Shown here one piece after another: positions 44,542-53,687 of a stretch of 64,000 bases of DNA (within the stretch, counting starts at the first letter, position 1; the number at the start of each line of letters is the position of its first letter). Under the pieces are notes generated by a model. That model had not been told where the DNA came from, made no database searches, and saw nothing but the letters and a program-made list of their open reading frames with translations. The position numbers and the translations under genes are program-made. Source of the stretch: Poindextera sp036272595 (lineage in GTDB: Bacteria > Pseudomonadota > Alphaproteobacteria > Caulobacterales > Caulobacteraceae); assembly GCA_036272595.1 (NCBI GenBank), contig DATAYM010000077.1, positions 84,569 to 148,568 of the forward strand, in the 5' to 3' direction.

Positions 44542-46071
44542 CTACATCACCGCGCCGATCAGCCAGGGCACGAACTCGGCGCCGCCATAGCCTAGGGCCT
44601 CGCTCTTGCTGCGCCGGCCCGAGGCGACCTCCAGCAGATAGTCGAGGATTTCCGCGCCCTTCTGCGGGATGGTCGCCGCGCCGGTGGCGATGCCGCCGCA
44701 ATCGATGTCGATGTCCTCGCGCATCCGCTCATAGACCTCGGTGTTGGACGAGAGCTTGATCGACGGCGACGGCTTGCAGCCGAAGGCCGAACCGCGGCCG
44801 GTGGTGAAGGCGATCAGGTTGGCGCCGGAAGCCACCTGGCCGGTGGCCGAGCAGGGATCGAAGCCGGGGCTGTCCATGAACACCAGGCCCGGGCGGCGGA
44901 TCGCCTCGGCGTATTCGATCACGTCGACCAGCGGCGAGGCGCCGCTTTTGGCCACCGCGCCAAGCGACTTTTCCAGGATGGTGGTCAGGCCGCCGGCCTT
45001 GTTGCCGGGCGACGGGTTGTTGTTCATCTCGGCGCCGTGGATGGCGGTGTAATGCTCCCACCAGTCCAGCCGCGCGCGCAGGCGCGCCTGCACCTGCGGC
45101 GTCACCGCGCGCGCATAGAGCAGGTGCTCGGCGCCGTAGATCTCCGGGGTTTCCGACAGGATCACCGTGCCGCCGAGGGCGGTGATCCGGTCCGCCGCGT
45201 CGCCCAGCGCCGGGTTGGAGGTGACGCCCGACCAGCCGTCGGAGCCGCCGCACTGCAGGCCGAGCACGATCTCGCCGGCCGGGACCTCCGTACGCACGTG
45301 GGCGTTGGCCAGCGGCAAAAGCTCCCTCAGCCGCTCCAGCCCCTGCTCGACCGCCTTGCGCGTGCCGCCGACCTCCTGGATGGTGAAGGCCTGGAAGTCG
45401 TCGCGCCCGGCCAGGCCATAGTCCTTGGCGAAACGGCCGGTCTGGATCACCTCGCAGCCCAGGCCGACCAGCATCATCGCCCCGAAGTTCGGATTGGCCG
45501 CCGTGCCCCACAGGGTCCGGCGCAGCATGTCGAAGCCCTCGCCGTCGCCGGCCATGCCGCAGCCGCTGCTGTGGGTGATCGGGATGACGCCGTCGACGTT
45601 CGGATAGTCCTCCAGCAGGCCGGTGCGGTCGGCCGCCTCGGCGATCAGCCGCGCCACCGTCGCCGAACAGTTCACCGAGGTCAGCACCCCGACATAGTTG
45701 CGCGTGCCGACCCGGCCGTCGGCGCGGCGAAAGCCCATGAAATGCCGCGGCTCTTCGTTGCGCGGCGTCCACGCCGCCGCCTCCGCCGCCAGCCGCAGGT
45801 CGCAGACGGCCAGGTTGTGCACATGCACATGGGCCCCGGCCGGAATGTCCGCCGTCGCCGCCCCGATCGCCTGCCCGTACTTCAGCACCGGCTCCCCCGC
45901 GCCGATGAAGCGGGTGGCCAGCTTGTGGCCGAAAGGGATCGCTTCCAGGCTGCGCACGCCTTCGCTGACCACGAACGCGTCGGCCGGGATGCGCGCGGCG
46001 GCGACCACCACGTTGTCGCTCGGATGCAGCCGGATCACGCCCGCCGCCGCCTCGATCGCCACATCCGACAT
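44542..46071 (-). CDS. UxaA-family altronate dehydratase-like protein
   Basis: A 509-residue sugar-acid dehydratase. An N-terminal SAF domain (about 1-100, VIRLHPSDNVVVAAARIPADA) is joined to the galactarate/altronate dehydratase core: GFRRADGRVGTRNYVGVLTSVNCSATVAR, HSSGCGMAGDGEGF, GLQCGGSDGWSGVTSNPALG, EIYGAEHLLYARA and MDSPGFDPCSATGQVASGANLIAFTTGRGSAFGCKPSP. Conserved cysteines probably carry the Fe site. UxaA converts D-altronate to 2-keto-3-deoxygluconate in galacturonate breakdown. With a rhamnosidase next door, use of rhamnogalacturonan (alternating galacturonate and rhamnose) is a reasonable inference. Other aldonates are possible. Confidence 0.88.
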   Translation of the reverse strand: MSDVAIEAAAGVIRLHPSDNVVVAAARIPADAFVVSEGVRSLEAIPFGHKLATRFIGAGEPVLKYGQAIGAATADIPAGAHVHVHNLAVCDLRLAAEAAAWTPRNEEPRHFMGFRRADGRVGTRNYVGVLTSVNCSATVARLIAEAADRTGLLEDYPNVDGVIPITHSSGCGMAGDGEGFDMLRRTLWGTAANPNFGAMMLVGLGCEVIQTGRFAKDYGLAGRDDFQAFTIQEVGGTRKAVEQGLERLRELLPLANAHVRTEVPAGEIVLGLQCGGSDGWSGVTSNPALGDAADRITALGGTVILSETPEIYGAEHLLYARAVTPQVQARLRARLDWWEHYTAIHGAEMNNNPSPGNKAGGLTTILEKSLGAVAKSGASPLVDVIEYAEAIRRPGLVFMDSPGFDPCSATGQVASGANLIAFTTGRGSAFGCKPSPSIKLSSNTEVYERMREDIDIDCGGIATGAATIPQKGAEILDYLLEVASGRRSKSEALGYGGAEFVPWLIGAVM

Positions 46072-46384
46072 GCGTCGCCTCTCCGGTTTCGCCCCGCTCC
46101 AGTCTGGGCCGAAGGGGCGGCGAGTTCAACGCGGCGCGCCTTGCGGACCAGGGAGCGTTCGCGCTGGTCCCACCGACCCGCGCCAGGACTGAACCGTGCC
46201 GCCCTGAACGAGCGGGCCTGATGGGCTCTGACGCGCCGAGCCCGGAGCGATCGACCAAAGCCCCTGGCGCGCATCGAGGCCGATCCGACACCCTCGCTCG
46301 ACGCCGTCATAGGGCGCGGCTAATACGTGGAGACGGGTTGACGGCTTGGACAGTTGAGCCGCGACACGATCCTTGAGGGCCTTC
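46072..46384. other. 313-base intergenic region between divergent genes
   Basis: Lies between the dehydratase (minus) and nitroreductase (plus) genes. It has a stem CGCCCC..GGGGCG at about 46090-46122 and a TTGACGG (46338-46344) that could be a -35 box for the nitroreductase. No convincing gene, tRNA or repeat family member is seen. Confidence 0.45.
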
Positions 46385-47065
46385 ATGCAGTACGACGACG
46401 TCATTCTCGGTCGCCGCAGCATCCGCGGCTACAAGCCCGACCCGGTGCCCAGGGCCCTGATCGAGGAGATCATAGCTCTGGCGATGCGAGCGCCGTCATC
46501 GATGAATACCCAACCGTGGAACTTCTACATCATCACGGGCGAACCGCTCGATCGGATCCGCGCCGGCAACACGGAAAGAAACCTGTCAGGGGTCCCGCAA
46601 TCGCGCGAGTTCCGCACAGGAAACACGCCTTTCGCGGGGCAGCACCGCGAGCGGCAGATCGGCGTCGCCAAGCAGCTGTTCGGTGCGATGGGGATTGCGC
46701 GCGACGACAAGGAAGGGCGCCAGGACTGGGTGCTGCGCGGCTTTCGTCAGTTTGACGCGCCCGTCTGCGTGATCGTGACCTATGACCGCGCGTTGCACGG
46801 CATGGACGACGCGCCCTTCGACTGCGGCGCCGTGGCGACCGCCCTGGTCAACGCCGCCTGGTCGCGTGGGCTCGGCGCGGTGATCAACAGTCAAGGCATC
46901 ATGCAATCACCCGTCGTTCGGGAGCATGCCGGAGTCGCCGAAGACCAGGTGATCATGAAGAGCATCGCCCTGGGCTGGCCCGACGAGGCCTTCCCGGCGA
47001 ACGCGGTCGTGTCCGAACGCAAGTCGGTGGCCGAGGCGACCGTGTTCGTCGGTTTCGACGACTAA
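46385..47065 (+). CDS. nitroreductase family FMN oxidoreductase
   Basis: A 226-residue flavin enzyme that reduces nitro groups, quinones or similar with NAD(P)H. The N-terminus VILGRRSIRGYKPDPVPRALIEEIIALAMRAPSSMNTQPW is the FMN-phosphate and ring-binding region; WNFYIITGEP, the mid-protein VALVNAAWSRGLGAVINSQGI and the C-terminal IALGWPDEAFPANAVVSERKSVAEATVFVGFD complete the fold. ATG 46385 is favoured; an in-frame TTG lies 12 bases earlier. Monocistronic by appearance. Physiological substrate unknown. Confidence 0.9.
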   Translation: MQYDDVILGRRSIRGYKPDPVPRALIEEIIALAMRAPSSMNTQPWNFYIITGEPLDRIRAGNTERNLSGVPQSREFRTGNTPFAGQHRERQIGVAKQLFGAMGIARDDKEGRQDWVLRGFRQFDAPVCVIVTYDRALHGMDDAPFDCGAVATALVNAAWSRGLGAVINSQGIMQSPVVREHAGVAEDQVIMKSIALGWPDEAFPANAVVSERKSVAEATVFVGFDD

Positions 47066-47198
47066 AGGCCCGACGGCGCGGCGCCAGGCCGGAGGCAGCT
47101 CGCAGAGGTCGGTCAGGCGCCAACATCGGCCGTTCGTCCGAGGTCGGTTCCGTTCAGGAAATCCCTGACGCCTCTCTGCCGCGTGCTTAACTCTCCGC

Positions 47199-47552
47199 AT
47201 GTTCAGCCGTCACAGCACCTGTCGACCGATCCGTTCGAACCGCGCGTCTGCAGCGCGCGTGTCGGCGGCGACGGTCGGGGCTGTGATGGCTGGCGAGGCA
47301 CGGACGGCGCGGGCGGGCGATGCGGTGCGGTTGAAGTCGGGCGGCGTGGTCATGACCGCCGCACGGGTCGGCCACCCGGTCGAGCAGCCCTTCGCGCGCT
47401 GCGTCCAGCCGGATGCGCGCCAGGCGCTGTGCGCGGCGTTCGTCGCGGTCGATGCCCTCGATCTCGGGAGTGCGGAAGCGTTCACCAACACCGATTGTCC
47501 AGACGCAAGGATGGCCGGCGGCAACAACAACAACAACAGCAAACGACGCTAG
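47199..47552 (+). CDS. small DUF2158 (YodC-like) protein with Asn-repeat tail
   Basis: An ORF of 117 codons; ATG 47286 (88 codons) is an alternative start. The central AGDAVRLKSGGVVMTAARVG matches the YodC/DUF2158 core, in which a small beta-barrel begins GDxVxLKSGGxxMTV. Cysteines follow in FARCVQPD and ALCAAF. The C-terminus is odd: MAGGNNNNNSKRR, where five Asn come from an (AAC)5 run in the loop of a strong hairpin (47494-47573), and the TAG stop lies at the loop edge. No good ribosome site is visible for either start. Function unknown; it may be degraded or newly extended by repeat expansion. Confidence 0.55.
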   Translation: MFSRHSTCRPIRSNRASAARVSAATVGAVMAGEARTARAGDAVRLKSGGVVMTAARVGHPVEQPFARCVQPDARQALCAAFVAVDALDLGSAEAFTNTDCPDARMAGGNNNNNSKRR

Positions 47553-47573
47553 CCATCCTTTCGTCTGGACAAT
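47494..47573. repeat. 22-bp-arm hairpin with trinucleotide loop
   Basis: ATTGTCCAGACG..GGATGGC (47494-47515) and GCCATCC..CGTCTGGACAAT (47552-47573) are inverted at 21 of 22 positions. The 36-base loop contains six CAA/ACA triplets. It covers the 3' end and stop of the small DUF2158 gene and precedes the convergent GH3 gene, so it could terminate that transcript. No other copy is in the window. Confidence 0.75.
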
Positions 47574-47647
47574 CTCCGACGCCGCCCAGCCGGGGCCGGC
47601 GGCAGCGGCCGCACGCCCGTGCATCGACGTCCGGGGTGGACGAAGCC

Positions 47648-49759
47648 CTACACGTCCGCGCCGCTGAGCCTGGCCTCGGCGCGCAGCACCGGCGTCGTCG
47701 CCGAGGTGGCGATGGCGATGCCGTAGGCGCCGTCGGCGATGCGCCAGCCGCCGGCGTCCAGGTCCCAGTCAGCCAGCAGGCGGGGTTCGGCGGCGATGGT
47801 CACGCTCTTGGTTTCGCCGGGCTCCAGGAAAACCTTGGCCCAGCCGAGCAGCCGCGAGGTCGGCCGCCCGTCCGCTTCGGTCAGGTAGAGCTGCACCACG
47901 TCGGCGCCGGCGCGCTCGCCGGTGTTGGTGACGTCGAGCGACACCGCCAGCGCCTCGCCGTCGTCGACCACCAGGTTGGCGTAGGCGAAGCTCGTATAGG
48001 AAAGCCCGTGGCCGAAGGGGAACAGCGGCGGGCGGCCAGTGCGGGCGTACCAGCGGTAGCCGACGTCGGCGCCCTCCGGATAGGTCACGTCGAACTTGCC
48101 GCGCTCCTGTTCGATCCCGGGCAGCACCGGGTTGGGCGTATCGGCTTCGGACCTCGGGAAGCTCAGCGGCAGGCGGCCGGACGGATTGACCTCTCCGAAC
48201 AGCACCGCGCCGATCGCCTCGGCGCCGCGGCCTCCCGGATACCAGGCCTCGAGCACCGCCGGGACCTGGTCCAGCCACGGCATGGTCACCGGCCCGCCGG
48301 TCTCCAGCACCACCACCAGATTCGGATTGGCCTTGGCCACCGCCTCGATCAGGGCTTCCTGGCCGTTCGGCAGCGACAGGCCGGGCACGTCGATGAACTC
48401 GCTGGTCCATTGCTCGGCGAAGACGATGGCCACCTCGCATTGGGCGGCCAGCGCCGCCGCGGCGGCGACGTCGGTCCCGTCGTTGAACCGCATCGCCGCG
48501 TCCGGCGCGGCGGCCTGCAGCGTCTTCAGCGGCGAGGACGGCAGGTAGCGCTGGCGCAGGTAGGAGGCCCAGCGGCTGTTGGACTCCGGCTTGAACGCAC
48601 GCGCGAAGCCGTCCCACGGCACCACGCTGGACGAGCCGCCGCCGGACAGCACGCCGATATCGGCGCTGAAGCCGATCACCGCGATCGAGCCGACCTCGCG
48701 GGAGAGCGGCAGGAGCCCGTCGTTCTTCAGAAGCACGATCCCCGCCTCGGCGGCGCGCTGGGCGGCGTCCAGGTGCGCCTCGCGGTCGATGGCCTCGCCG
48801 GGCTGGTTCGGATGGTCGAACAGCCCGTGCTCGAACATCGCCCAGAGGATGCGGCCGACCATCTCGTCCAGCCGCGCGGCCGGCAGCCGCCCGGCGTCGA
48901 TCGCCTCGCCGAGCGCCTGATAGTAGGGCTCCTTGTCGATCTCCTGGCCGCTCTCCTGGTCCAGCCCGGCCAGGGCCGAGGCCTCGGTCGAATGGCAGCC
49001 GCCCCAGTCGGACATGACATAGCCGGGGTAGGCCCATTCACCTTTCAGCACCTGGCCGAGCAGGAAGTCGTGCTCGGCGGCGTAGGTCTGGTTGATGCGG
49101 TTATAGGCGGTCATCACCGAGCCCGGCCTGCCGCGCTCGATGCCGATCTCGAAGGCCAGGAGGTCGCTCTCGCGCAGCGCCGCCTCGTCGATCTCGGCGC
49201 TCAGCACCATGCGCCCGGTCTCCTGTGCGTTCAGGGCGAAGTGCTTGATGGTCGCCACCAGGTGGTTGGACTGGATGCCGCGCAGGCTGGCGCCGACCAG
49301 CACCCCGGCCAGCAGCGGGTCCTCGCCCAGATATTCGAAATTGCGGCCGCAGCGCGGCTCGCGGGTCAGGTTGACCCCGCCGGCCAGCATGACGTTGAAG
49401 CCCTTGGCCCGCGCCTCGGCGCCGATCATCGCCCCGCCCGCCTCGACCAGCGCCTCGTCCCAGCTGGCCGCCTGGGCCAGGCCCGACGGCAGGGCGGTCG
49501 AGCCGACGCCGTCATGCAGGTTGGCGACGCCGAGGCTGGCGTCGGTCTGCTGCTGGAACGGAATGCCCAGCCGCTCGACGCCCTGGACGAAGCCGGCCGA
49601 GCCCATGCCGCCGTCGGGCGGCTTGGGCAGGTTGGGCGAGGGATTGCCGATGTGGCCGTTGACCAGGATGAGCTTTTCCTCGCGGGTCATCTCGCCAAGC
49701 ACCAGCGCCGCCCGCGCCTCGCTCGTCAGGGCGCGGTTCATCCACGGCCGGTCGCTCAT
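47648..49759 (-). CDS. beta-glucosidase-like glycosidase, GH3
   Basis: A 703-residue GH3 enzyme cutting terminal beta-linked glucose, xylose or related sugars. It has the TIM-barrel domain (FQQQTDASLGVANLHDGVGSTALPSG, LVATIKHFALNAQE, and YPGYVMSDWGG with nucleophile Asp), then the alpha/beta domain (AAEAGIVLLKNDGLLPL) and a C-terminal fibronectin-III-like domain (PFGHGLSYTSFAYANL). No signal peptide is seen, suggesting a cytoplasmic or non-Sec enzyme. MSDR start at 49759 has GGAG 6 bases upstream. Divergent from the pantothenate-kinase-like gene across a 9-base inverted repeat. Likely works with the rhamnosidases on plant glycosides. Confidence 0.92.
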   Translation of the reverse strand: MSDRPWMNRALTSEARAALVLGEMTREEKLILVNGHIGNPSPNLPKPPDGGMGSAGFVQGVERLGIPFQQQTDASLGVANLHDGVGSTALPSGLAQAASWDEALVEAGGAMIGAEARAKGFNVMLAGGVNLTREPRCGRNFEYLGEDPLLAGVLVGASLRGIQSNHLVATIKHFALNAQETGRMVLSAEIDEAALRESDLLAFEIGIERGRPGSVMTAYNRINQTYAAEHDFLLGQVLKGEWAYPGYVMSDWGGCHSTEASALAGLDQESGQEIDKEPYYQALGEAIDAGRLPAARLDEMVGRILWAMFEHGLFDHPNQPGEAIDREAHLDAAQRAAEAGIVLLKNDGLLPLSREVGSIAVIGFSADIGVLSGGGSSSVVPWDGFARAFKPESNSRWASYLRQRYLPSSPLKTLQAAAPDAAMRFNDGTDVAAAAALAAQCEVAIVFAEQWTSEFIDVPGLSLPNGQEALIEAVAKANPNLVVVLETGGPVTMPWLDQVPAVLEAWYPGGRGAEAIGAVLFGEVNPSGRLPLSFPRSEADTPNPVLPGIEQERGKFDVTYPEGADVGYRWYARTGRPPLFPFGHGLSYTSFAYANLVVDDGEALAVSLDVTNTGERAGADVVQLYLTEADGRPTSRLLGWAKVFLEPGETKSVTIAAEPRLLADWDLDAGGWRIADGAYGIAIATSATTPVLRAEARLSGADV

Positions 49760-49818
49760 CGATCTCTCCATTCCACCCTGTTCACCCGTCGTATGTCACA
49801 GGCGCGCTCCGATGGCCC

Positions 49819-49855
49819 AGCCTGAAAGCGCCACACGGTGCGGCGATTTCAGGCT
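49819..49855. promoter_or_regulatory. inverted repeat AGCCTGAAA..TTTCAGGCT in a divergent promoter region
   Basis: Perfect 9-base arms (49819-49827 and 49847-49855) with a 19-base spacer in the 109-base gap between the divergent GH3 and kinase genes. Suits an operator acting on both, or an mRNA hairpin 13 bases before the kinase start. Confidence 0.5.
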
Positions 49856-49868
49856 AGAAGCCTTGCCG

Positions 49869-50591
49869 ATGCCGAGCCTCGCCGACGTCCGTGACCTGTT
49901 GCGCGCCCGCCGGCCGCAAGCGGCGCCCTATGTGGTGGCGATCACCGGCAGCGTCGCCGCCGGCAAGAGCGTCTTCGCCGGCGAGCTGGCCGCCGACATG
50001 GCGGCCTGGCCGGAGCATCCAAGCGTCGAGGTCGTCTGCACCGACGGCTTCCTGATGGACAACGCGGCGCTGGACGCCCGCGGCCTGACCCAGCGCAAGG
50101 GCTTTCCCGAGAGCTACGACGCCGAGGCGATGCGCGCCGCCCTCGCCGCGATCCGCGAGGGCCCGGCGCGGTTTCCGGCCTATTCCCACGTCACCTACGA
50201 CGTCGATCCGGACCTGGCGCGGACGCTGCAGCCGCCCGACGTGCTGATCGTCGAGGGCCTCGGCTTGCAGGGCGACCGCGGCGGCCTGATCGACGCGCTG
50301 ATCTATCTGGACGCCGACGAGGCGGACCTGGAAGCCTGGTTCACCGAGCGCTTCATCGGCCTCTGGGCCGCGGCCGAGCACGACCCGGCCTCCTTTTACG
50401 CCCGCTTCCGCAACCTCGACGAGGCTGGCGCGCGCGGCTTCGCCCGGATGATCTGGCAGGCGATCAACCTGCCCAACCTGCGCAACCACATCGTCCAGGC
50501 CCGCGACCTGGCCGACATCGTCATCCGCAAGGGCCCGGGCCACGCGATCGAGGCGATCGGCGGCAGGTGGGCGAACGCGTCCGCACAATAG
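49869..50591 (+). CDS. type I pantothenate kinase-like P-loop kinase
   Basis: A 240-residue kinase resembling CoaA. Walker A GSVAAGKS at 27-34, EVVCTDGFLMDNAALDARGLTQRKGFPESYD, SHVTYDV, VLIVEGLGLQ (Walker-B-like) and FYARFRNLDEAGARGFARMIWQAINLPNLRNHI match type I pantothenate kinases, which phosphorylate vitamin B5 in CoA synthesis. It is shorter than classical CoaA (about 316 residues), lacking part of the N-terminus, and many such short homologues are annotated only as nucleoside/nucleotide kinase family. Start 49869 gives the natural N-terminus. Kinase sure; pantothenate probable. Confidence 0.8.
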   Translation: MPSLADVRDLLRARRPQAAPYVVAITGSVAAGKSVFAGELAADMAAWPEHPSVEVVCTDGFLMDNAALDARGLTQRKGFPESYDAEAMRAALAAIREGPARFPAYSHVTYDVDPDLARTLQPPDVLIVEGLGLQGDRGGLIDALIYLDADEADLEAWFTERFIGLWAAAEHDPASFYARFRNLDEAGARGFARMIWQAINLPNLRNHIVQARDLADIVIRKGPGHAIEAIGGRWANASAQ

Positions 50592-50632
50592 CCATGCGCA
50601 CGAGTTGACGATGCGCGGCAGGCGATCACAAA

Positions 50633-50674
50633 GCCCCTTCCCCCTCGCGGGGAAGGGGTTGGGGATGGGGGCGC
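50633..50674. repeat. single arm of a G/C-run palindrome
   Basis: CCCCTTCCCCCTCGCGGGG..GGGGTTGGGGATGGGGGCGCC is nearly the reverse complement of the right arm of the repeat at 31611-31653. The opposite arm is missing here. It lies between the convergent kinase and thiolase genes, so its own hairpin (CCCCTTCCCC..GGGGAAGGGG) may terminate transcription. Confidence 0.7.
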
Positions 50675-50772
50675 CGGCGCGAACCTCGCCGATCCGGCGC
50701 CATCCTGCTGGAGCGCAGCGCAGCCGAAACGTCGGATGTGCAGGCCCAGCCTGTCGCTAGCCAGACGCCCGC

Positions 50773-52023
50773 CTAGACCCGTTCGATGATGATGGCCGGG
50801 GCCATGCCGCCGGCGGCGCACATGGTGACCAGGCCGCGCTTCAGGTCGCGGCGTTCCAGCTCGTCGAGGATGGTGCCGATCAGGATCGAGCCGGTGGCGC
50901 CGATCGGGTGGCCAAGGGCCATGGCGCCGCCGTTCACATTGACCTTGTCGCGGTCGAGCTTCAGGTCGCGGATGAACTTCTCCGCCACCACCGAGAAGGC
51001 CTCGTTGATCTCGAACAGGTCGATGTCGTCGAGGGTCAGGCCGGCCTTGTCCAGCACCTTGCGCGCCGCCGGCACCGGGGCGTTGAGCATCAGGGTCGGC
51101 GAGTCGCCCATATTGGCCATGGCGACGATGCGGGCGCGCGGTTTGAGGCCGTGCTTCCTGGCGTATTCCGGCGAGGCCATCAGCACCGCCGCGGCGCCGT
51201 CGACCACGCCCGAGGAATTGCCGGCGTGGTGCACGTGGTTGAACTTCAGGTCCGGATAGACCTGCCGGATCAGGCCGGCGAAGGTGGTGCCCTTGTCGTC
51301 GATCGGGAACTCGGCCATCGCCTCGAAGGCGGGCTTCAGCTGGCCCAGGCCTTCCAGCGTCGTCTGCGGACGCGGGAACTCCTCGTGGTCGAGCGCCAGG
51401 CTGCCGTCTTCCTTGTAGACCGCCACCAGGCTCTTGTTGAAATGGCCGCCGCGGATGGCGGCGTCGGCGCGCTGCTGGCTGACCAGGGCCAGCTCGTCCA
51501 CCGCCTGGCGGTCGATGCCTTCCAGCGTGGCGATGGCGTCGGCGCAGACGCCCTGGTGCGACTGCGGATGCTTGGCGCGCAGGCGAAGGTTGCCGGAGTC
51601 CATCAGCATCGGACCGGCCGAACGGTCGGCGCTGGCGGCGCTGGAGGCGGTATAGGACATCATCTCGGTGCCGCCGGAGATGACCAGGTCTTCCATGCCC
51701 GACATGACCATGGCCGCGCCCAGGTTCACCGAGGTGATGCCCGAGCCGCAATAGCGGTCGAGGGTCACGCCGCTGGCCTTGATGTCGTAGCCGGCGTCGA
51801 GCGCCGCCATCCGGCCGAGGTCGCCGCCCTGCTTGCCGCGCTGGCTGGAGGTGCCCCAGATGATGTCGTCGACTTCGGCGGTGTTCAGGCCGTTGCGTTC
51901 GGCCAGCGCCGCCAGCACCGAGGCGGCCAGCTGTTGCGGATGGATGTCGGCGAGGGCGCCTTTGCCGACCTTGCCGATGCCGCGCGGGGTGCGGCAGGCG
52001 TCGATGATGAGGGCTTCGGTCAT
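50773..52023 (-). CDS. acetyl-CoA C-acyltransferase (thiolase)
   Basis: A 416-residue thiolase that cleaves 3-ketoacyl-CoA with CoA or condenses acyl-CoAs. Acyl-Cys in LDRYCGSGITSVNLGAAMV near residue 89, EINEAF, GHPIGATGS with the catalytic His, and the second Cys in VTMCAAGG. The N-terminus ALIIDACRTPRGIGKVGKG is typical. The ATG at 52023 (AGGA 9 bases upstream) is preferred to an ATG at 52032. It stands alone, divergent from the Ada-AlkA gene. Role in beta-oxidation or polyhydroxybutyrate metabolism cannot be told apart. Confidence 0.93.
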   Translation of the reverse strand: MTEALIIDACRTPRGIGKVGKGALADIHPQQLAASVLAALAERNGLNTAEVDDIIWGTSSQRGKQGGDLGRMAALDAGYDIKASGVTLDRYCGSGITSVNLGAAMVMSGMEDLVISGGTEMMSYTASSAASADRSAGPMLMDSGNLRLRAKHPQSHQGVCADAIATLEGIDRQAVDELALVSQQRADAAIRGGHFNKSLVAVYKEDGSLALDHEEFPRPQTTLEGLGQLKPAFEAMAEFPIDDKGTTFAGLIRQVYPDLKFNHVHHAGNSSGVVDGAAAVLMASPEYARKHGLKPRARIVAMANMGDSPTLMLNAPVPAARKVLDKAGLTLDDIDLFEINEAFSVVAEKFIRDLKLDRDKVNVNGGAMALGHPIGATGSILIGTILDELERRDLKRGLVTMCAAGGMAPAIIIERV

Positions 52024-52195
52024 TGCGGGCATTCCTGTTCAGGGGCGGTGGGAGGCCGTCGGGATTGAGCTTGCTCTCCTATACCCCTCGTGGAAGGCGG
52101 CCGGAACCGTGCCCTAGGGGAAGCTCGAAAGCCGCTCCGCCGACCGCGTCCGAAAACCGCGAGACTTGCGCGCTCGCCGGCGCGATCATGCGAGC

Positions 52196-53662
52196 ATGGA
52201 TATGGATCCGGACGCCTGCTACCGCGCGCTCTCGACGCGCGACGCGCGCTTCGACGGACGGCTGTTCGTCGGCGTGAAGACCACCGGGATCTATTGCCGG
52301 CCGATCTGCCCGGCGCGGACGCCGAAGCGCGAGAACGTGCGTTTCTTCCCGTCGGCGGCGGCGGCGCAGACGGCCGGGTTTCGCCCCTGCCTGCGCTGCC
52401 GGCCGGAGACGTCGCCGGACTCCGGCGCCTGGCGCGGCTCCTCCAGCACCGTCTCGCGCGCCCTCGGCCTGATCGAGGACGGCGCCCTGGACGAGGCGGG
52501 GGTCGACGCCCTGGCCGCGCGGCTGGGGGTCGGCGAGCGGCAGCTGCGGCGCCTCTTCCAGCGCCGGCTGGGCGCCTCGCCGATCGCCGTGGCGCAGAAC
52601 CGCCGCATCCACCTGGCCAAGCAGCTGATCCACGAGACTCGCCTGCCCATGACCCAGGTGGCGCTGGCCTCCGGCTTCGGCAGCGTGCGGCGGTTCAACG
52701 AGACCTTCCAGCGCCTGTTCGGCCGCCCGCCGGCCTCGCTGCGCCGCACCCCGGCCGACGCCGCCGCGGCGGTGTCGCTGCACCTGGCCTACCGGCCGCC
52801 CTATGACTGGGACGGCATCCTGGATTTCTTGAGCCTGCGCGCCATCCCCGGCGTCGAGCGGGTGGAAGCCGACGCCTATGTCCGCACCATCGCGCTCGGC
52901 GGCGAACAGGGGCTGATCCGCGTCGAGCCGGCCGGCCGCGACCGGCTGAAGGTCGGCGTCCAGTTCGGCAAGCTCAGCCTTTTGCCCTCGATCATCGCCC
53001 GGGTGCGGCGGGTGTTCGACCTGGCCGCCGACCCCGTCGCCATCGCCGCGCATTTGAGCCAGGATCCGGTGCTCGCCCCCCTGGTCGCGGTGCGGCCCGG
53101 CCTGCGCGTGCCCGGCGCCTGGGACGGCTTCGAGCTGGCGGTGCGCGCCATCCTCGGCCAGCAGATCACCGTCGCCGCCGCCACCAGCCTGGCCGGCAAG
53201 CTGGTCCGCGCCTATGGCCGACCGCTGCCCGAGCCCACCGAGGGCCTGACCCACACCTTCCCGACCCCCGACGCCCTGGCCGGCGCCGACATCGCCGCCC
53301 TCGGCATGCCGCGCAGCCGCGGCGCGGCCCTGGGTTCGCTGGCCGCCGCGGTCGCGGCCGATCCCGGCATCTTCGGCCCCAGCCGCGGCCTGGAGGCGGC
53401 GATCACCCAGCTGCGCGGCCTGACCGGCGTCGGCGAATGGACCGCCCAGTACATCGCCATGCGCGAACTGCGCGAGCCGGACGCCTTCCCGGCCGCCGAC
53501 ATCGGCCTGATGCGCGCCCTGGCCGACAAGGCCGGCCGCCGCCCGACGCCCGCCGAGCTGCTGGCCCGCGCCGAACCCTGGCGCCCCTGGCGCGCCTACG
53601 CCGCCCTGCACCTCTGGGCCAGCGAAACCCCCCGCGAAGCGGAGCGCCGCCGGGCGGCGTAA
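52196..53662 (+). CDS. Ada N-terminal/AraC-HTH/AlkA fusion, DNA-3-methyladenine glycosylase
   Basis: A 488-residue repair and regulator fusion. Residues 1-75 are the Ada methylphosphotriester domain with zinc cysteines 34, 38, 65 and 68 (GIYCRPICPARTP, FRPCLRC). Next comes an AraC-type double HTH (MTQVALASGFGSVRRFNETFQRLFGRPPASLRR), then the AlkA N-terminal domain, and an HhH-GPD glycosylase (AILGQQITVAAA, LTGVGEWTAQYIAMREL, with catalytic Asp in FPAADIGL). It senses alkylation by methyl transfer, can activate transcription, and excises alkylated bases. Unlike E. coli Ada it lacks the O6-alkylguanine domain; a separate alkyltransferase is at the left edge of the window. Confidence 0.93.
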   Translation: MDMDPDACYRALSTRDARFDGRLFVGVKTTGIYCRPICPARTPKRENVRFFPSAAAAQTAGFRPCLRCRPETSPDSGAWRGSSSTVSRALGLIEDGALDEAGVDALAARLGVGERQLRRLFQRRLGASPIAVAQNRRIHLAKQLIHETRLPMTQVALASGFGSVRRFNETFQRLFGRPPASLRRTPADAAAAVSLHLAYRPPYDWDGILDFLSLRAIPGVERVEADAYVRTIALGGEQGLIRVEPAGRDRLKVGVQFGKLSLLPSIIARVRRVFDLAADPVAIAAHLSQDPVLAPLVAVRPGLRVPGAWDGFELAVRAILGQQITVAAATSLAGKLVRAYGRPLPEPTEGLTHTFPTPDALAGADIAALGMPRSRGAALGSLAAAVAADPGIFGPSRGLEAAITQLRGLTGVGEWTAQYIAMRELREPDAFPAADIGLMRALADKAGRRPTPAELLARAEPWRPWRAYAALHLWASETPREAERRRAA

Positions 53663-53687
53663 CCGACCTTGAACGGCTCAAATAATC

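Noticed and set aside
47187..47624. Antisense ORF opposite the small DUF2158 gene
   Set aside because: Arg/His/Ala-rich with a Val run created by the triplet repeat; the opposite strand has the recognisable VRLKSGGVVMT core.
52024..52195. Ada box upstream of the Ada-AlkA gene
   Set aside because: Only weak partial matches (AAAACCGCG) are present; no clear AAAGCGCA-like site.
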